In this document: one piece after another, positions 21,048-30,871 of the stretch
Layout of the letters: each line of letters opens with the position of its first letter
How positions within the stretch are numbered: position 1 is the stretch's first letter
Assembly: GCA_030159075.1 (NCBI GenBank)
Contig: BROG01000233.1
Location: 505,001-569,000, forward strand
Source: Atrina japonica
Taxonomy: Eukaryota > Mollusca > Bivalvia > Pterioida > Pinnidae
Length of the DNA: 64,000 bases
Direction: 5' to 3'
Notes under the pieces: generated by a model
What the model was told of the DNA's origin: nothing
Databases searched by the model: none
What the model saw: only the letters and a program-made list of their open reading frames with translations
Made by a program: the position numbers and the translations under genes

Positions 21048-22849
21048 ATGGCAGATGAAAATAGTAGAATGAAATTAAGTAGTATGGCTACGGCTTTAGA
21101 AGAAATTGAAGATAATTTAATTTTGGAGGAAATAAATAAAAAATAGACCAAAAAACATCAGATCAGACAGACATACGAAATGAAACTGAAAATAGAAATA
21201 TAACTAAAACAAAAACATCAGGTCAGTCAGACGTACAAAACAAAACCGAAAGTAGAAATAATAGTAGTAACAGGTACTACAGTATATCGGGGGAAATAGG
21301 AGATAGAGAACCACCATTTTGTAGGGTGTCTGGGATATCTGAAAACAACGGTGATAATGATGAAAAAGAAATATTTGATAACATTTTGAGACAATTCTCT
21401 AACATGGCAAGTGCATTGGCAGTACCGGTACATCAAGTAATCAAAAACTTTTCGGGTAAACCGGCAGACCTTAAGGCGTGGATATCAGACATAGAAAGAT
21501 ATGCAAATTTAGTTGAATTGAATGTACAGAAAATGCCGGGTATAGCATTGGTAACATGTTCGGGGGCGGTAGCGGATTTCATTAGGAGATATTTAATAGA
21601 ACAAGAAAGTAGTGAAAATGTAGCTAGTTGGGGGACCTCAAGAAATTACTTAAAGAAAAATTTGGGGAAGTGACAAACAAAAGACAGGCATTAATTAAGT
21701 TAAGAAATCTAAAACAAGAGACAGACGAGTCAGTACAAATGTTTGGGGAAAGAATAATACAAGCATCTGAAGATGTTTACACGACAGAACAAACGAAAAA
21801 CAAAAGCACAAAAGACTTAATAGAACAACAGTTGATAGACATCTTTTGTAAAGGGGTGACTTTTGATTATATAAAAATGAAATTGATTAGGGAAGAACCT
21901 ACGACTTTAGAAGCCGCAGTTAAGATCGCGACACGTGAACAAAACGTTAGGGATCAAATTGCATTGACCTTAGACAGTACACAAAATATATTTAGATTTA
22001 AAACAGAGAAAGAAGACAGAGACATTCAACCAATGGAAGTAGATCACTTAAGAAATAAACTATGTAAGAATTGTTTAAGGAAGGGTCATGCTACTCAAAA
22101 TTGTCCAAAGAACATTGACGTAAATGCCGCGGACGAATCAGACAGTGACAGTGACAGTGACGATGACTTACAAATATCATTAGCAGATAATAAGAAACAG
22201 GTTAGGTTAAAAAACGCTAAGAAAACTAAACAACAAAACTCAGCAAACACCAAGGTTAAAATATCAAATACAAAGAAACAACCAAATAGGTCAGAATAGG
22301 CAAAATTTACAATCTGTACCAGATTGGGTATTAGGCGCAGAATGTTGGGTATGTCACATGATAGGTCACCTTAAAAGAAATTGTCCAAATCGAAACATTA
22401 ACCCTCGCAACTGGGTACCATATTGGCAGTATAATCAGGGACCACCAATGAATCGTGGCAGGGGTAGAGCAAATTATAACTATCAAGATAAACAAAGTTA
22501 CAACCCACCACCTCAGCAATTTGTACCTAATAACTATCAAAATAGGCAAAATTACGATCCTCCACCCTCGCCGTTTGCACATAATACTTATCGGAATAGG
22601 CAAAACTTCAACTTTCGACCTCCACAATTTACATATCAACCAACTCAGTCAGATGATCAAACATTAGCATTACCAGCACCACCTCAGATGTTAGCACTTC
22701 CGGCACCCCCAAATAAAACGTCTCAGTCAAATAAACAGTTAGCACTCCCTGCACCACCTGTAGTAAGTGAACAAACTTCAGAAAACTCCACCCAGCGAAT
22801 AGGACAACAATGGTCTCAGTATAGGGAACATAGGGAACAGGAAAACTAG
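21048..22849 (+). pseudogene. gag: gag of the envelope-bearing Ty3 element, frames broken
   Basis: Four collinear open segments: 21048-21146 (starts with ATG, MADENSRMKLSS), about 21146-21673, 21628-22299 and about 22283-22849. Frame changes of one base lie near the A-run at 21135-21155, at the G-run 21630-21634, and between 22262 and 22296. The second segment carries capsid-like helices, the third a CCHC zinc knuckle (CKNCLRKGHATQNC) and a serine/aspartate stretch, and the fourth a second knuckle (CWVCHMIGHLKRNC), three NRQNY/PPP repeats and three LALPAPP repeats. The protein packages RNA in virus-like particles. With the LTRs nearly identical, the breaks are recent or are assembly errors at homopolymers. 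Confidence 0.8.
21155..21257 (+). repeat. Imperfect 55-bp tandem duplication in gag
   Basis: ACATCAGATCAGACAGAC... (from 21155) and ACATCAGGTCAGTCAGAC... (from about 21210) are two copies about 55 bp apart that encode a repeated Thr/Ser/Asn-rich segment. Confidence 0.6.
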
Positions 22850-22883
22850 AAGGCTCTTCTTATAAGGAAGCCGATAAGAAGAG
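22840..22883 (+). promoter_or_regulatory. Probable gag-pol -1 frameshift signal
   Basis: The last gag segment ends at TAG 22847-22849, and the pol frame (-1 relative to it) is open from 22834. GGAAAAC (22840-22846) sits in gag phase G|GAA|AAC. After a 7-nt spacer comes a perfect 9-bp hairpin: CTCTTCTTA at 22854-22862 with TAAGAAGAG at 22875-22883, loop 12 nt. The geometry is that of programmed -1 frameshifting, although the heptamer departs from X-XXY-YYZ. Confidence 0.55.
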
Positions 22884-22956
22884 TTGTCGTAGAAAATTAG
22901 GAAAAAGTAAGGTAGATAACTCTAGTAGTAAATTAGATAAAAATTATGAAATTCAA

Positions 22957-25900
22957 TTGGCGGGAAATCCAAGTTCATGTGTACTATGGATTCAAAAACA
23001 AAAATTTAGAACTTTAGTAGATACAGGAGCAGAAGTTTCATTAATTAGTAAAAAGTGCTTCCAAAATCTTCCAATCAAGGTTAAGGTTGTTAAAGAAAAA
23101 CCAAATCTCAGGGCAGTGAATGGTCAATCACTTAAAGTAATAGGTGCAGTAAATATTAAATTTACGATGAATAAAATGACCATGAATCACAAGTTTTATG
23201 TCACCGATGGTTTGAATAGAAACTTTATCCTTGGTAGGGACTGGTTAAGACAAAATGGAGTAAGACTATACTTTGATTTAGGTTGCTTAAGGATAGGGAG
23301 AACCTATGTCAAATTTGAAGATGACACTCACATATCATCCATAGTAAGAGTATCAAAGACAACTACATTAAGACCACAGAGTAAGACAATATGTTTTGTT
23401 AGGACGAATAGAGCATTTAACAGTAGAAATAAAGAAAATTTTGAAATCTCAAGTATCAATGATGGATGTCTTTTAGATGACCCAGGACTTGTAGTTCAAG
23501 AATCAATAGGAAAAGTAACGGGAAATAGAAACATTCCAGTATTAGTAGTTAATCAGACAAATAAATTTTATAGGTTAAAAAGAGGTCAAGTGTTAGGAAA
23601 AATTAGAGCTTTAGAAATAGATGAAATACAAGTAGAATCAACAGCCTTAAGTCCAGAAAATACAGTAGGAGATGTAGATTCTTTCAAAGATATTGATGCA
23701 CCTTCAGAGTATAAAAGAAGTATTTTTAGTCTGTTACAAGAAAACAAAGATATTTTTGCAAAAACCGATGCAGAGTTAGGTCATACAAGTACAGTGAAAA
23801 TGAAAATAGATACAGGGGACCATCCACCAATCAGAAATAGGCCGTATAGAACACCTCTTAACAAACGACAAGTGATTGACAAGGCAGTAGATGAAATGTT
23901 AGATGCAGGTATTATAGAAAGGTCAAGGTCAACATGGGCTTTTCCATTAGTTGTAGTTGGTAAGAAAGACGGATCCAAAAGAATGTGTGTAGACTTTAGA
24001 TCTTTAAATAAAATAGTGAAAACTATATCATTTCCCTTACCATTGATTGATGACATCTTAGCTAGGTTGGGAAAGGCCAAACATTTCACTAGTTTAGATC
24101 TTAAAAGTGGGTATTGGCAAGTACAAATGGATGAAGATAGTAAAGAAAAAACAACATTTACTTGTCACAAAGGGTTATTTCAGTTTAATGTAATGCCCTT
24201 TGGGTTAAGTAATGCTCCTGCTGTCTTCCAAGAACTCATGAACATAGTATTACAAGAATGTGAGGACTTTGCCACTGCTTACTTAGATGACATTTTAATA
24301 TTTTCAAAAGACTCAGAAGAACATCTTAGACATATTCAAATAGTGTTTGATAAGATCAGGCAACATGATTTAAAAATGAAGTTGAAGAAATGTAGTTTCT
24401 TTAAGAAAGAAATAGAATATTTAGGCTTTATTGTTAGTGATCAAGGAGTAAAACCTAATGAAAAGAAAGTTAAAGCCATAAGAACATTACCTGTACCAAA
24501 GAATGTAAGAGAAGTTAGGGGATTTATTGGCATGTGTAGTTATTATAGGAGATTCATACCAAATTTCTCAAAGATAGCAGAACCTTTGATTGAATTGACA
24601 AAAAAATATGCTAGATTTAGATGGTCAAAAGAATGCCAGGTAGCCTTTGATTTTCTCAAAGACAGTTTAACCATAGTACCTTTGTTAGCTTACCCTGATA
24701 CAAACAAACCTTATTTGTTATACACAGATGCTAGTGATACTTGTGTAGGTGCTTGTCTCACACAGCTTACAGATACTGGGGAAGAAAAACCTATCTATTA
24801 TTTGTCTCACAAATTAAGTAAATCTCAGACAAAATGGTCAACAATAGAAAAAGAATGTTTTGGAATAGCATTTGCTCTCAAGAAATTAGACTTATATTTA
24901 CATGATGCTCAGTTTGTAGTGCGTACAGATCACCGTCTCTTGAAGTATTTATTAGATTCACCTATGCAAAATAAGAAAATACAACAATGGGATCTCAGTA
25001 TCGCAGGTTACAACTGTAAGATTGAGTATATAGAAGGTAGATTTAACTGTTGCGCTGACTTGTTGTCAAGAATACCAGACAGTCAAGAAACAATTGATAA
25101 TTCTGAATCAGAGTCAGAGTCAGACACAGAAATAGAATTAGATGATAGATTTTTAGAAGTAGGTGCATTAAATTCAAACAAGTTCACTCCAAAGAAATAT
25201 GCTAGTTGTAAGATAGATCCACCAGATGACTTAGTCAAGCCGTTCATAGATTTGCCAGGGGATATAGATATAAAGACAGAACAAGAAAATGATGAGAAAA
25301 TAGCAAAACTTAAGATAAAATTGGACAATGGAGGGGCCACTAAAAGGGAACAAAACAGTTTAATAGTAATAGATGGTTTATTATACTTTCTATCTCAACA
25401 AGATTCAGAAGATCCAAAACTCAGATTGTACATTCCTGAAAATTTAGAAAACATTGTCATTAAACAACATCATGACTTTGTAGGACATATGGCAGTAGAT
25501 AAAACATATGACATCATTAGACCAAAATACTATTTTCCAAAAATGTACCAAAAGTTACACAAATATGTAGATCAATGTATAACATGTCAAACTAGAAGCC
25601 AAAAGAAAACACATCCACCTCTTAAAGAAACGGATATTCCACCTTATCCTTTCGCAAAAATTGGTCTAGATCTATCAGGACCATATCCCACCACCTTATC
25701 AGGCAACAAGTACATTGTATCATTCATAGATTTATATTCTGGATGGCCAGAAGCTTTTAGTGTACCAAGTAAATCAGCTGATAATATAGTCCATCTTATA
25801 TTAGAAGAAATATTTCCAAGATACGGTTGCCCACTTCAGATACTAACAGATAATGGGTCAGAAAACGTGAATAAGGCTGTACAAGAAACACTTAAAGAGT

Positions 25901-26952
25901 TAAATATAGATCATATCACAACATCTTCTTATAGTCCTCAAAGTAACGGCAAGGTAGAAAGATTTCATAGAACTTTACATGATGTAATGGCTAAGAAAAT
26001 ATCTGATGATGTACAAACTTGGGATTTATATTTGAATCAGACGTTAGCAGCAATTAGATTTCATCCAAGTGAATCAACCAAGTTTTCACCCTTTTACTTA
26101 CTATATAATAGGGATGTAGTATTACCATTAGATACAATTCTTAAACCTAGAAGAAAATATAATGGGGAAGACCAATATAAAATAGCATTACAACAGCAAC
26201 ATAAGGCTTTTACGTTAGTACACAAAAACTTAGAAGACGCTAAGAAAAGACAAAAGAAATACGCAGATAGGGGTAGTCAAGAAATTAATTTCAAAGTAGG
26301 AGATCCAGTATATATTAAGAATCAAAGAAAAACCAGTAAATTAGATAATAAATGGACACCTTATTATAGGATTATTGAAGAAAAAGGACCTCTAAGTTTT
26401 ATAGTAAAGAATCAGTTGACAGGAACAACAACTAAGACACATGCTCGACATCTTAGGTTAGCTAATTTAGATAACTGGGAGATACCCCAAGATAAACTAA
26501 ACAAACCTTTACGAAAATCAACATATGTAGTACCTCCAGATTCAGAATCTTCAGATGACGAAATTGATAAAAATAAAAGTCAAGATATTATAAAAAGAAA
26601 TAGACAAATTCGAGATGACTCAGATAGTGAAGACGATATTCCATTAGCAGAATTAAAAAGGATACACAGAAATACAAAGTTAGATGATAGAGAAAAGTTA
26701 ACAGAACAAGACATTAAAACAGAAAACAAAGAAATAAATAAAGATACAGAAGATACAGAAATAAATGAAATTAAGAGTTCAAAAGGATTCATAGATGAAA
26801 TAGATCCTACTACAAAAGGAATATTGATAACTTTAAATTCCACTTTTGATAACATGAATAAGAGTAGTTCAGATATATTTGATAACATGTGCAAGAATAA
26901 CTTGACTATGTTTGATAAAATGTGTAAGACGATGAAAAGTCTTAAGTTTTAG
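22957..26952 (+). CDS. pol: Ty3/gypsy Pol: protease, RT, RNase H, integrase
   Basis: An intact frame of 1331 codons is counted here from a TTG. The frame is open back to 22834, so it is probably made as a Gag-Pol fusion by -1 frameshifting. Protease: LVDTGAEVSLIS with D22. RT: about residues 300-480, with SLDLKSGYWQV, MPFGLSNAPA and the YLDD box at 442-445. RNase H: YTDASD with D591. Integrase: zinc site H838, H844 region, C874, C877; catalytic D905, D965 and E1001, spaced 59 and 35 residues as in Ty3 integrases. The C-terminus is acidic and lysine-rich, with no chromodomain seen. All catalytic residues are present, so this protein could be active. It copies the element's RNA and inserts the DNA into the host genome. 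Confidence 0.95.
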   Translation: MAGNPSSCVLWIQKQKFRTLVDTGAEVSLISKKCFQNLPIKVKVVKEKPNLRAVNGQSLKVIGAVNIKFTMNKMTMNHKFYVTDGLNRNFILGRDWLRQNGVRLYFDLGCLRIGRTYVKFEDDTHISSIVRVSKTTTLRPQSKTICFVRTNRAFNSRNKENFEISSINDGCLLDDPGLVVQESIGKVTGNRNIPVLVVNQTNKFYRLKRGQVLGKIRALEIDEIQVESTALSPENTVGDVDSFKDIDAPSEYKRSIFSLLQENKDIFAKTDAELGHTSTVKMKIDTGDHPPIRNRPYRTPLNKRQVIDKAVDEMLDAGIIERSRSTWAFPLVVVGKKDGSKRMCVDFRSLNKIVKTISFPLPLIDDILARLGKAKHFTSLDLKSGYWQVQMDEDSKEKTTFTCHKGLFQFNVMPFGLSNAPAVFQELMNIVLQECEDFATAYLDDILIFSKDSEEHLRHIQIVFDKIRQHDLKMKLKKCSFFKKEIEYLGFIVSDQGVKPNEKKVKAIRTLPVPKNVREVRGFIGMCSYYRRFIPNFSKIAEPLIELTKKYARFRWSKECQVAFDFLKDSLTIVPLLAYPDTNKPYLLYTDASDTCVGACLTQLTDTGEEKPIYYLSHKLSKSQTKWSTIEKECFGIAFALKKLDLYLHDAQFVVRTDHRLLKYLLDSPMQNKKIQQWDLSIAGYNCKIEYIEGRFNCCADLLSRIPDSQETIDNSESESESDTEIELDDRFLEVGALNSNKFTPKKYASCKIDPPDDLVKPFIDLPGDIDIKTEQENDEKIAKLKIKLDNGGATKREQNSLIVIDGLLYFLSQQDSEDPKLRLYIPENLENIVIKQHHDFVGHMAVDKTYDIIRPKYYFPKMYQKLHKYVDQCITCQTRSQKKTHPPLKETDIPPYPFAKIGLDLSGPYPTTLSGNKYIVSFIDLYSGWPEAFSVPSKSADNIVHLILEEIFPRYGCPLQILTDNGSENVNKAVQETLKELNIDHITTSSYSPQSNGKVERFHRTLHDVMAKKISDDVQTWDLYLNQTLAAIRFHPSESTKFSPFYLLYNRDVVLPLDTILKPRRKYNGEDQYKIALQQQHKAFTLVHKNLEDAKKRQKKYADRGSQEINFKVGDPVYIKNQRKTSKLDNKWTPYYRIIEEKGPLSFIVKNQLTGTTTKTHARHLRLANLDNWEIPQDKLNKPLRKSTYVVPPDSESSDDEIDKNKSQDIIKRNRQIRDDSDSEDDIPLAELKRIHRNTKLDDREKLTEQDIKTENKEINKDTEDTEINEIKSSKGFIDEIDPTTKGILITLNSTFDNMNKSSSDIFDNMCKNNLTMFDKMCKTMKSLKF

Positions 26953-27011
26953 ACAATTTACATATATAATTACAGGAAAACAAAATTCAATATCTCTAAA
27001 TTCAATTGAAT

Positions 27012-28034
27012 ATGTTATCACTGGGACATCTTGCACCTTCTGTCATACAACCTTTACAGTTTCGGCAATTACTTTTATCAATCAAAAATCAACTGAATCC
27101 ACGTTTTGCTTTGCCTTTTAACCCTGAAAAAGATCTTTGGGACCTATACAAAACATTGACTTGTGCTACATATTTCAAAGACGAAAACATTGTAGTTATT
27201 GTGTCAGTACCTTTGGTTGACAAAACAATTGCCTTAGAGATTTACAAAATACATAATTTGGCATTGCCGCATATGAAAGAACTCTCGGTACTCGCCAAAT
27301 ATGACCTAGAATCAGAAGCCTTAGCGGTAAATAAAGAGAAAACACAATTTGCACTTTTGACTCAACAGGAGTTAGAAAAATGTTCAAATCGTTCAATAAG
27401 ATATTGTTCTTTTGACAGCCCTATCTATACTGTTTCGAACAGACAGACTTGTGTGATTTCTATATTTTTAGAAACACGATCCAAAATTGAACAAAATTGT
27501 AAAACCACACTGATCAATAATGCAATTCTTCCTCGAGGACAGTATGTTACAGAGGGAAATTGGTTAATCATTGCTAAAAGGTTACAAAATTTCATGATCA
27601 TGTGTGACAAAGAATCAATGATTAAGAAAACCTTACCACCTCTAGACATTCTACATTTAGAACAAAATTGTCAAGCTTCTAACGGGGATATGACTTTAAC
27701 ACCTTACATTTATAAGGAAAGTAATTTTAACTTTAGGGATCCTTTGAAAACATTAGTGGACAAGTATAAAAAAGACGAAGTAAGTTTGTTTTGGAGATAT
27801 AAGCAAAATTTCCCACGGCATGATAAGATTAAAATTCCTAAGACGTTGAAACCAGTAAAAGAAATTAACTTAGATAATTTGATAAATGAACTAAAACTAG
27901 AAGAAATGCAACCAATGCCAGAAGATGATTTTTGGGTTAAAAACGGTCAATATTTTCTCATACCGATAGTACCAGTAGTAACAATCTTAATAATTATAAT
28001 GGTAAAATGTGGAAAAAGAATAATAAGAAAATGA
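27012..28034 (+). CDS. env: Envelope-like protein (baculovirus F/errantivirus Env type), C-terminal part
   Basis: 340 codons from the ATG at 27012, 59 bp after the pol stop and in a different frame. An acceptor-like AATTACAG lies at 26968-26975, fitting a spliced env RNA. The cysteine pattern (ELEKC...YC...TC...NC...MC...NC), the NWLIIAK segment and the proline-ended beta-like segments resemble the membrane-proximal half of F-type fusion proteins. A hydrophobic span near the C-terminus (FLIPIVPVVTILIIIMV) is followed by a basic tail, as in a type I membrane protein. No signal peptide, furin site or N-terminal F2 region is visible, so either exons are missing or the ORF is partial. A TGA at 28032 closes it, but the frame continues. 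Confidence 0.65.
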   Translation: MLSLGHLAPSVIQPLQFRQLLLSIKNQLNPRFALPFNPEKDLWDLYKTLTCATYFKDENIVVIVSVPLVDKTIALEIYKIHNLALPHMKELSVLAKYDLESEALAVNKEKTQFALLTQQELEKCSNRSIRYCSFDSPIYTVSNRQTCVISIFLETRSKIEQNCKTTLINNAILPRGQYVTEGNWLIIAKRLQNFMIMCDKESMIKKTLPPLDILHLEQNCQASNGDMTLTPYIYKESNFNFRDPLKTLVDKYKKDEVSLFWRYKQNFPRHDKIKIPKTLKPVKEINLDNLINELKLEEMQPMPEDDFWVKNGQYFLIPIVPVVTILIIIMVKCGKRIIRK

Positions 28035-28706
28035 AGAAATAGGCATTCAGAATCTTCTGTCAAAAAGAAAAATAAAGATAATCCTAATGATAAGTGGTCA
28101 AGTAGTGAGGGAATAGAGGAGTTGAGTCTTCCAAATCTTTCAAGACTTCTAAGAAACCAGAACCAACAACCATACCAGGAGCACCAAGTAACAAACAGTC
28201 GATCATGCATAAATACACAGTCAACAGCAGATGATAATGACATTCGCAATCTTATAACAGAAAAGATGAAACAACGGACAAGAAACACAGCCAGTATATA
28301 CAAAGAAGACATTCAAACTGAACAAGAACCGAACGCATATCCAGATATAAAACTTTGCAGTATGTACCTTAAGGACAAGTACGACATAGACTTAATACCA
28401 ATAACTGATCAAACCAGAATTAACATTGAAGACAGAACACAATACAGTCAAGATAAAAGAGAAACAGAAAACACAAAACAAAATAGTCAAAGAGAAATGA
28501 AAACAGAAGATCAAAACAGTCAACAAAAGGAACACGGTAACAATGAATTGAACCATGAACTTTATCGAGACCCAGAAACAGGTGAAGTGACACCGCAAGA
28601 ATTAAACGATAACAATAAATCGTCGATCGAAAACATCGAAGTGGATGAGACCACTTGGCCTCGATCGAGAGGCCCGATTACCAGTTTTAAGTTCACCAGT
28701 AACTAA
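28035..28706 (+). CDS. In-frame continuation of the envelope-like ORF after one TGA
   Basis: The 223 codons after the TGA at 28032-28034 stay open in exactly the same frame up to TAA 28706. The start is basic (RNRHSESSVKKKNK), fitting a cytoplasmic tail directly after a membrane span. The rest is rich in Gln, Glu, Asn and Asp with no domain recognised. It has no ATG near its start, which argues against a separate gene. Either the TGA is a recent nonsense change, or it is read through. Confidence 0.5.
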   Translation, partial: RNRHSESSVKKKNKDNPNDKWSSSEGIEELSLPNLSRLLRNQNQQPYQEHQVTNSRSCINTQSTADDNDIRNLITEKMKQRTRNTASIYKEDIQTEQEPNAYPDIKLCSMYLKDKYDIDLIPITDQTRINIEDRTQYSQDKRETENTKQNSQREMKTEDQNSQQKEHGNNELNHELYRDPETGEVTPQELNDNNKSSIENIEVDETTWPRSRGPITSFKFTSN

Positions 28707-28839
28707 AGACACTAACGTTCGACTACTGAAGACTATACAAGAAATTAAGGAATAATCACAGTGTAATGTGAATACAAAACGATAATAATTTAAAGAAGTC
28801 GAAAACTTATTATTATTAAAGAAACAGAATTTACGCAAA

Positions 28840-28936
28840 GGACGGAGGACTTTCCGTGAACATATTAAGGATGGAGGACTTTCCATGAATATTTATAAGG
28901 ACGGAGGACTTTCCGTAAATGGAGGACTTTCCATGA
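28840..28936 (+). repeat. Four repeats of GGAGGACTTTCC in the retroelement 3' UTR
   Basis: Copies begin at about 28840, 28869, 28899 and 28919. Each holds GGAGGACTTTCC and most continue with RTGAA. AGGACTTTCC differs from the classic NF-kappaB/Rel site only at the first base. A role as an enhancer is inference. Confidence 0.75.
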
Positions 28937-29129
28937 ATATGTTAAAAGTGTTAAAAATGAACTATAAAATGTATTATGATATGATGATATTGACATAATG
29001 AACTTTACTTTTAATAATGAACTTCACTTGTGTTGAGACAATGATTATTGAATTGAATTATGCATAAATTCTATGTTATTGAACCGGTTTATGTCGCTTT
29101 ATAATGCATGAATATATATTGAAATTATA

Positions 29130-29304
29130 ATCCAAGTCACATTTTTCATCCAGGTCACATTTTTATTTTAATCCAGATCACGAGTTTTATGAATTGTTGA
29201 AAATCCAGGTCACGATTGATAGTGGATTATTGAGAAATCTAAGTCACAAGTTAATTTGTTAATGATCCAGGATACGATTTATTTATATATGGAATCCAGA
29301 TCAC
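29130..29304 (+). repeat. Seven ATCCAGGTCAC-like motifs before the 3' LTR
   Basis: Variants of ATCCAGGTCAC start at 29130, 29148, 29171, 29202, 29237, 29265 and 29294, with irregular 18-35-bp spacing. They embed AGGTCA-type half-sites known for nuclear receptors. They are unevenly spaced and therefore not a simple satellite. Confidence 0.7.
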
Positions 29305-29480
29305 AACTTATTCATTCCATGATTAACAGTGAAAACTTTATTGAATTGTGTATTGATAATTATGTTAATTATGTTATAACTTTCAAGCCACACCAATGGG
29401 GGAAATTTTATAAAAAGTTACTAATTATAGTTTGGAAAGTATTTATAAGAATGAAATTTTTACCATTTAGTAAAAATTTC

Positions 29481-29492
29481 AAGGGATAGGGA
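29481..29492 (+). other. Candidate polypurine tract
   Basis: AAGGGATAGGGA lies four bases before the 3' LTR (TGTAAC at 29497), the position of the plus-strand primer in LTR elements. Confidence 0.5.
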
Positions 29493-29496
29493 CGTT

Positions 29497-30215
29497 TGTA
29501 ACAATATGAGGTACGGGAGATAAATCTTTTAGGAAATTATATACGTAAATAAATTGGTGTGACTTGAAATAGTATTGATGTGTATTATATGTATTTGGGA
29601 AAATACGGGCAGCTAAAATTACATGATTTCTAATTCGGTCAAGTAAATATGTTGACAAAGTTAATTTAGATATAAAATTTCCAAATTCAAAATTACTCAG
29701 CATAATATTCAGTATTATTACTTAGCATTATTACAATATACTGTTGTGGATAAATAACTTGTCAACACTTTTACAAATTCAGCAGCAATTGAAGCTGCAG
29801 GTTAAAAGGTCAAATATCTGTCATCATCAGTTTTGGTAAACAAGAATTGATGTTAATGATAATTAATATAAAGTACTGAAGTTGTACTAAGAATGATGGT
29901 GTAAAAAAGGTTACCAAAGGTTGCATTATGACAGATTTTGATGATGCTGGCGCCCGTATTCTCCCAATTGTAGATGCATTTAACTCTCTATAAGCTTCTA
30001 GAACTTTAGTGTTTTGCGTTGGTCAAAATTGACGAACATATATAAGCACTGGAGTTCTGGAGACGAGAGAGACCAGCGGGGAACCGCCTAGAGAGAACAC
30101 CACCATACTCTCTGATTGTTGAAACATTGTTACCATTGCTGCACTCTGCTGAATTAAAATCATCTATACGATCACAGACCAGACTTTGTTATTGATATTT
30201 GTGGGTTGGTTTACA
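29497..30215 (+). repeat. 3' LTR of the envelope-bearing Ty3 element
   Basis: 719 bp, nearly identical to 20002-20716. It has one substitution (GATGGTG for GATGATG), two one-base A-run indels and a 4-base net insertion near 30078. It ends in TTACA, followed by the target duplication ATTG. Confidence 0.93.
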
Positions 30216-30871
30216 ATTGACAATTTTGGTCATGTGTCTTTTTTGTAGATCTTACTTCTCTGTTTATCTCTGCATTTTAGAACACAAGGGGGTGTTTTTT
30301 TAGCACTAGCAAGAATACCAGTGGGTGAAACATAGATAAGACTTCTTTTATTTTACATTTTGTAATGGTATAGACCCTTTCGTTAAATATAGGGTTTTGG
30401 TTTATGTTTATGTTTTTAAATTGCAGGTAGCTGATAGCGACTGATCCAAGTATTTTCTCGGATTGCTTGCTATATTTAACGATTTATACATAGAATGACA
30501 TCGATTTAATACAATGGAAACATCTAGAAAATCCAAATTTCTAAAATATTGTAAATGAAACAATGTTGGTTAAAATATTAATTTACCCAGTTTTTCCCCC
30601 CAAAAAATTATTGTTATTGAGCTTATATATTGTCAAACATCAATAAAACTATGTGATGTATAATTTCAAAGCAATGAATATGACTGACTAATATTCCTTT
30701 TGATTATTGTCTGACATGCAAGATATAGCATAACACATCATTTAAATAATTTATTTAGTTTTTGAAATTAAATCTCAGTGCACCTATATTGATGGGGTAT
30801 CACGCCATCTATTAAAACAACGTGTCATAAAAGAATTTGCGAAGTACAGAAAACCAAGCACAGTTGATAAA

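Larger units (their letters stand above)
20002..30215 (+). mobile_element. Complete young Ty3/gypsy element with an envelope-like gene
   Basis: 10,214 bp, flanked by the 4-bp target duplication ATTG (19998-20001 and 30216-30219). The LTRs start TGTAA and end TTACA. Order: 5' LTR, leader, gag, pol (protease, RT, RNase H, integrase), envelope-like ORF, repeat-rich 3' UTR, purine tract, 3' LTR. The two LTRs differ by about one substitution and three small indels, so the insertion is recent. Gag is broken by single-base frame changes while pol is intact. Confidence 0.95.

Noticed and set aside
23781..26894. Minus-strand ORFs of 85-104 codons across pol
   Set aside because: Shadows of the intact pol frame on the other strand, without motifs or starts that make sense.
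28122..28706. Separate third gene after env starting at 28122
   Set aside because: The start is a TTG and the frame is continuous with the env-like ORF through a single TGA, so it is better described as its continuation.
29130..29304. CRISPR-like array
   Set aside because: The motif is 11 bp, variable and irregularly spaced, inside a eukaryotic retroelement UTR.
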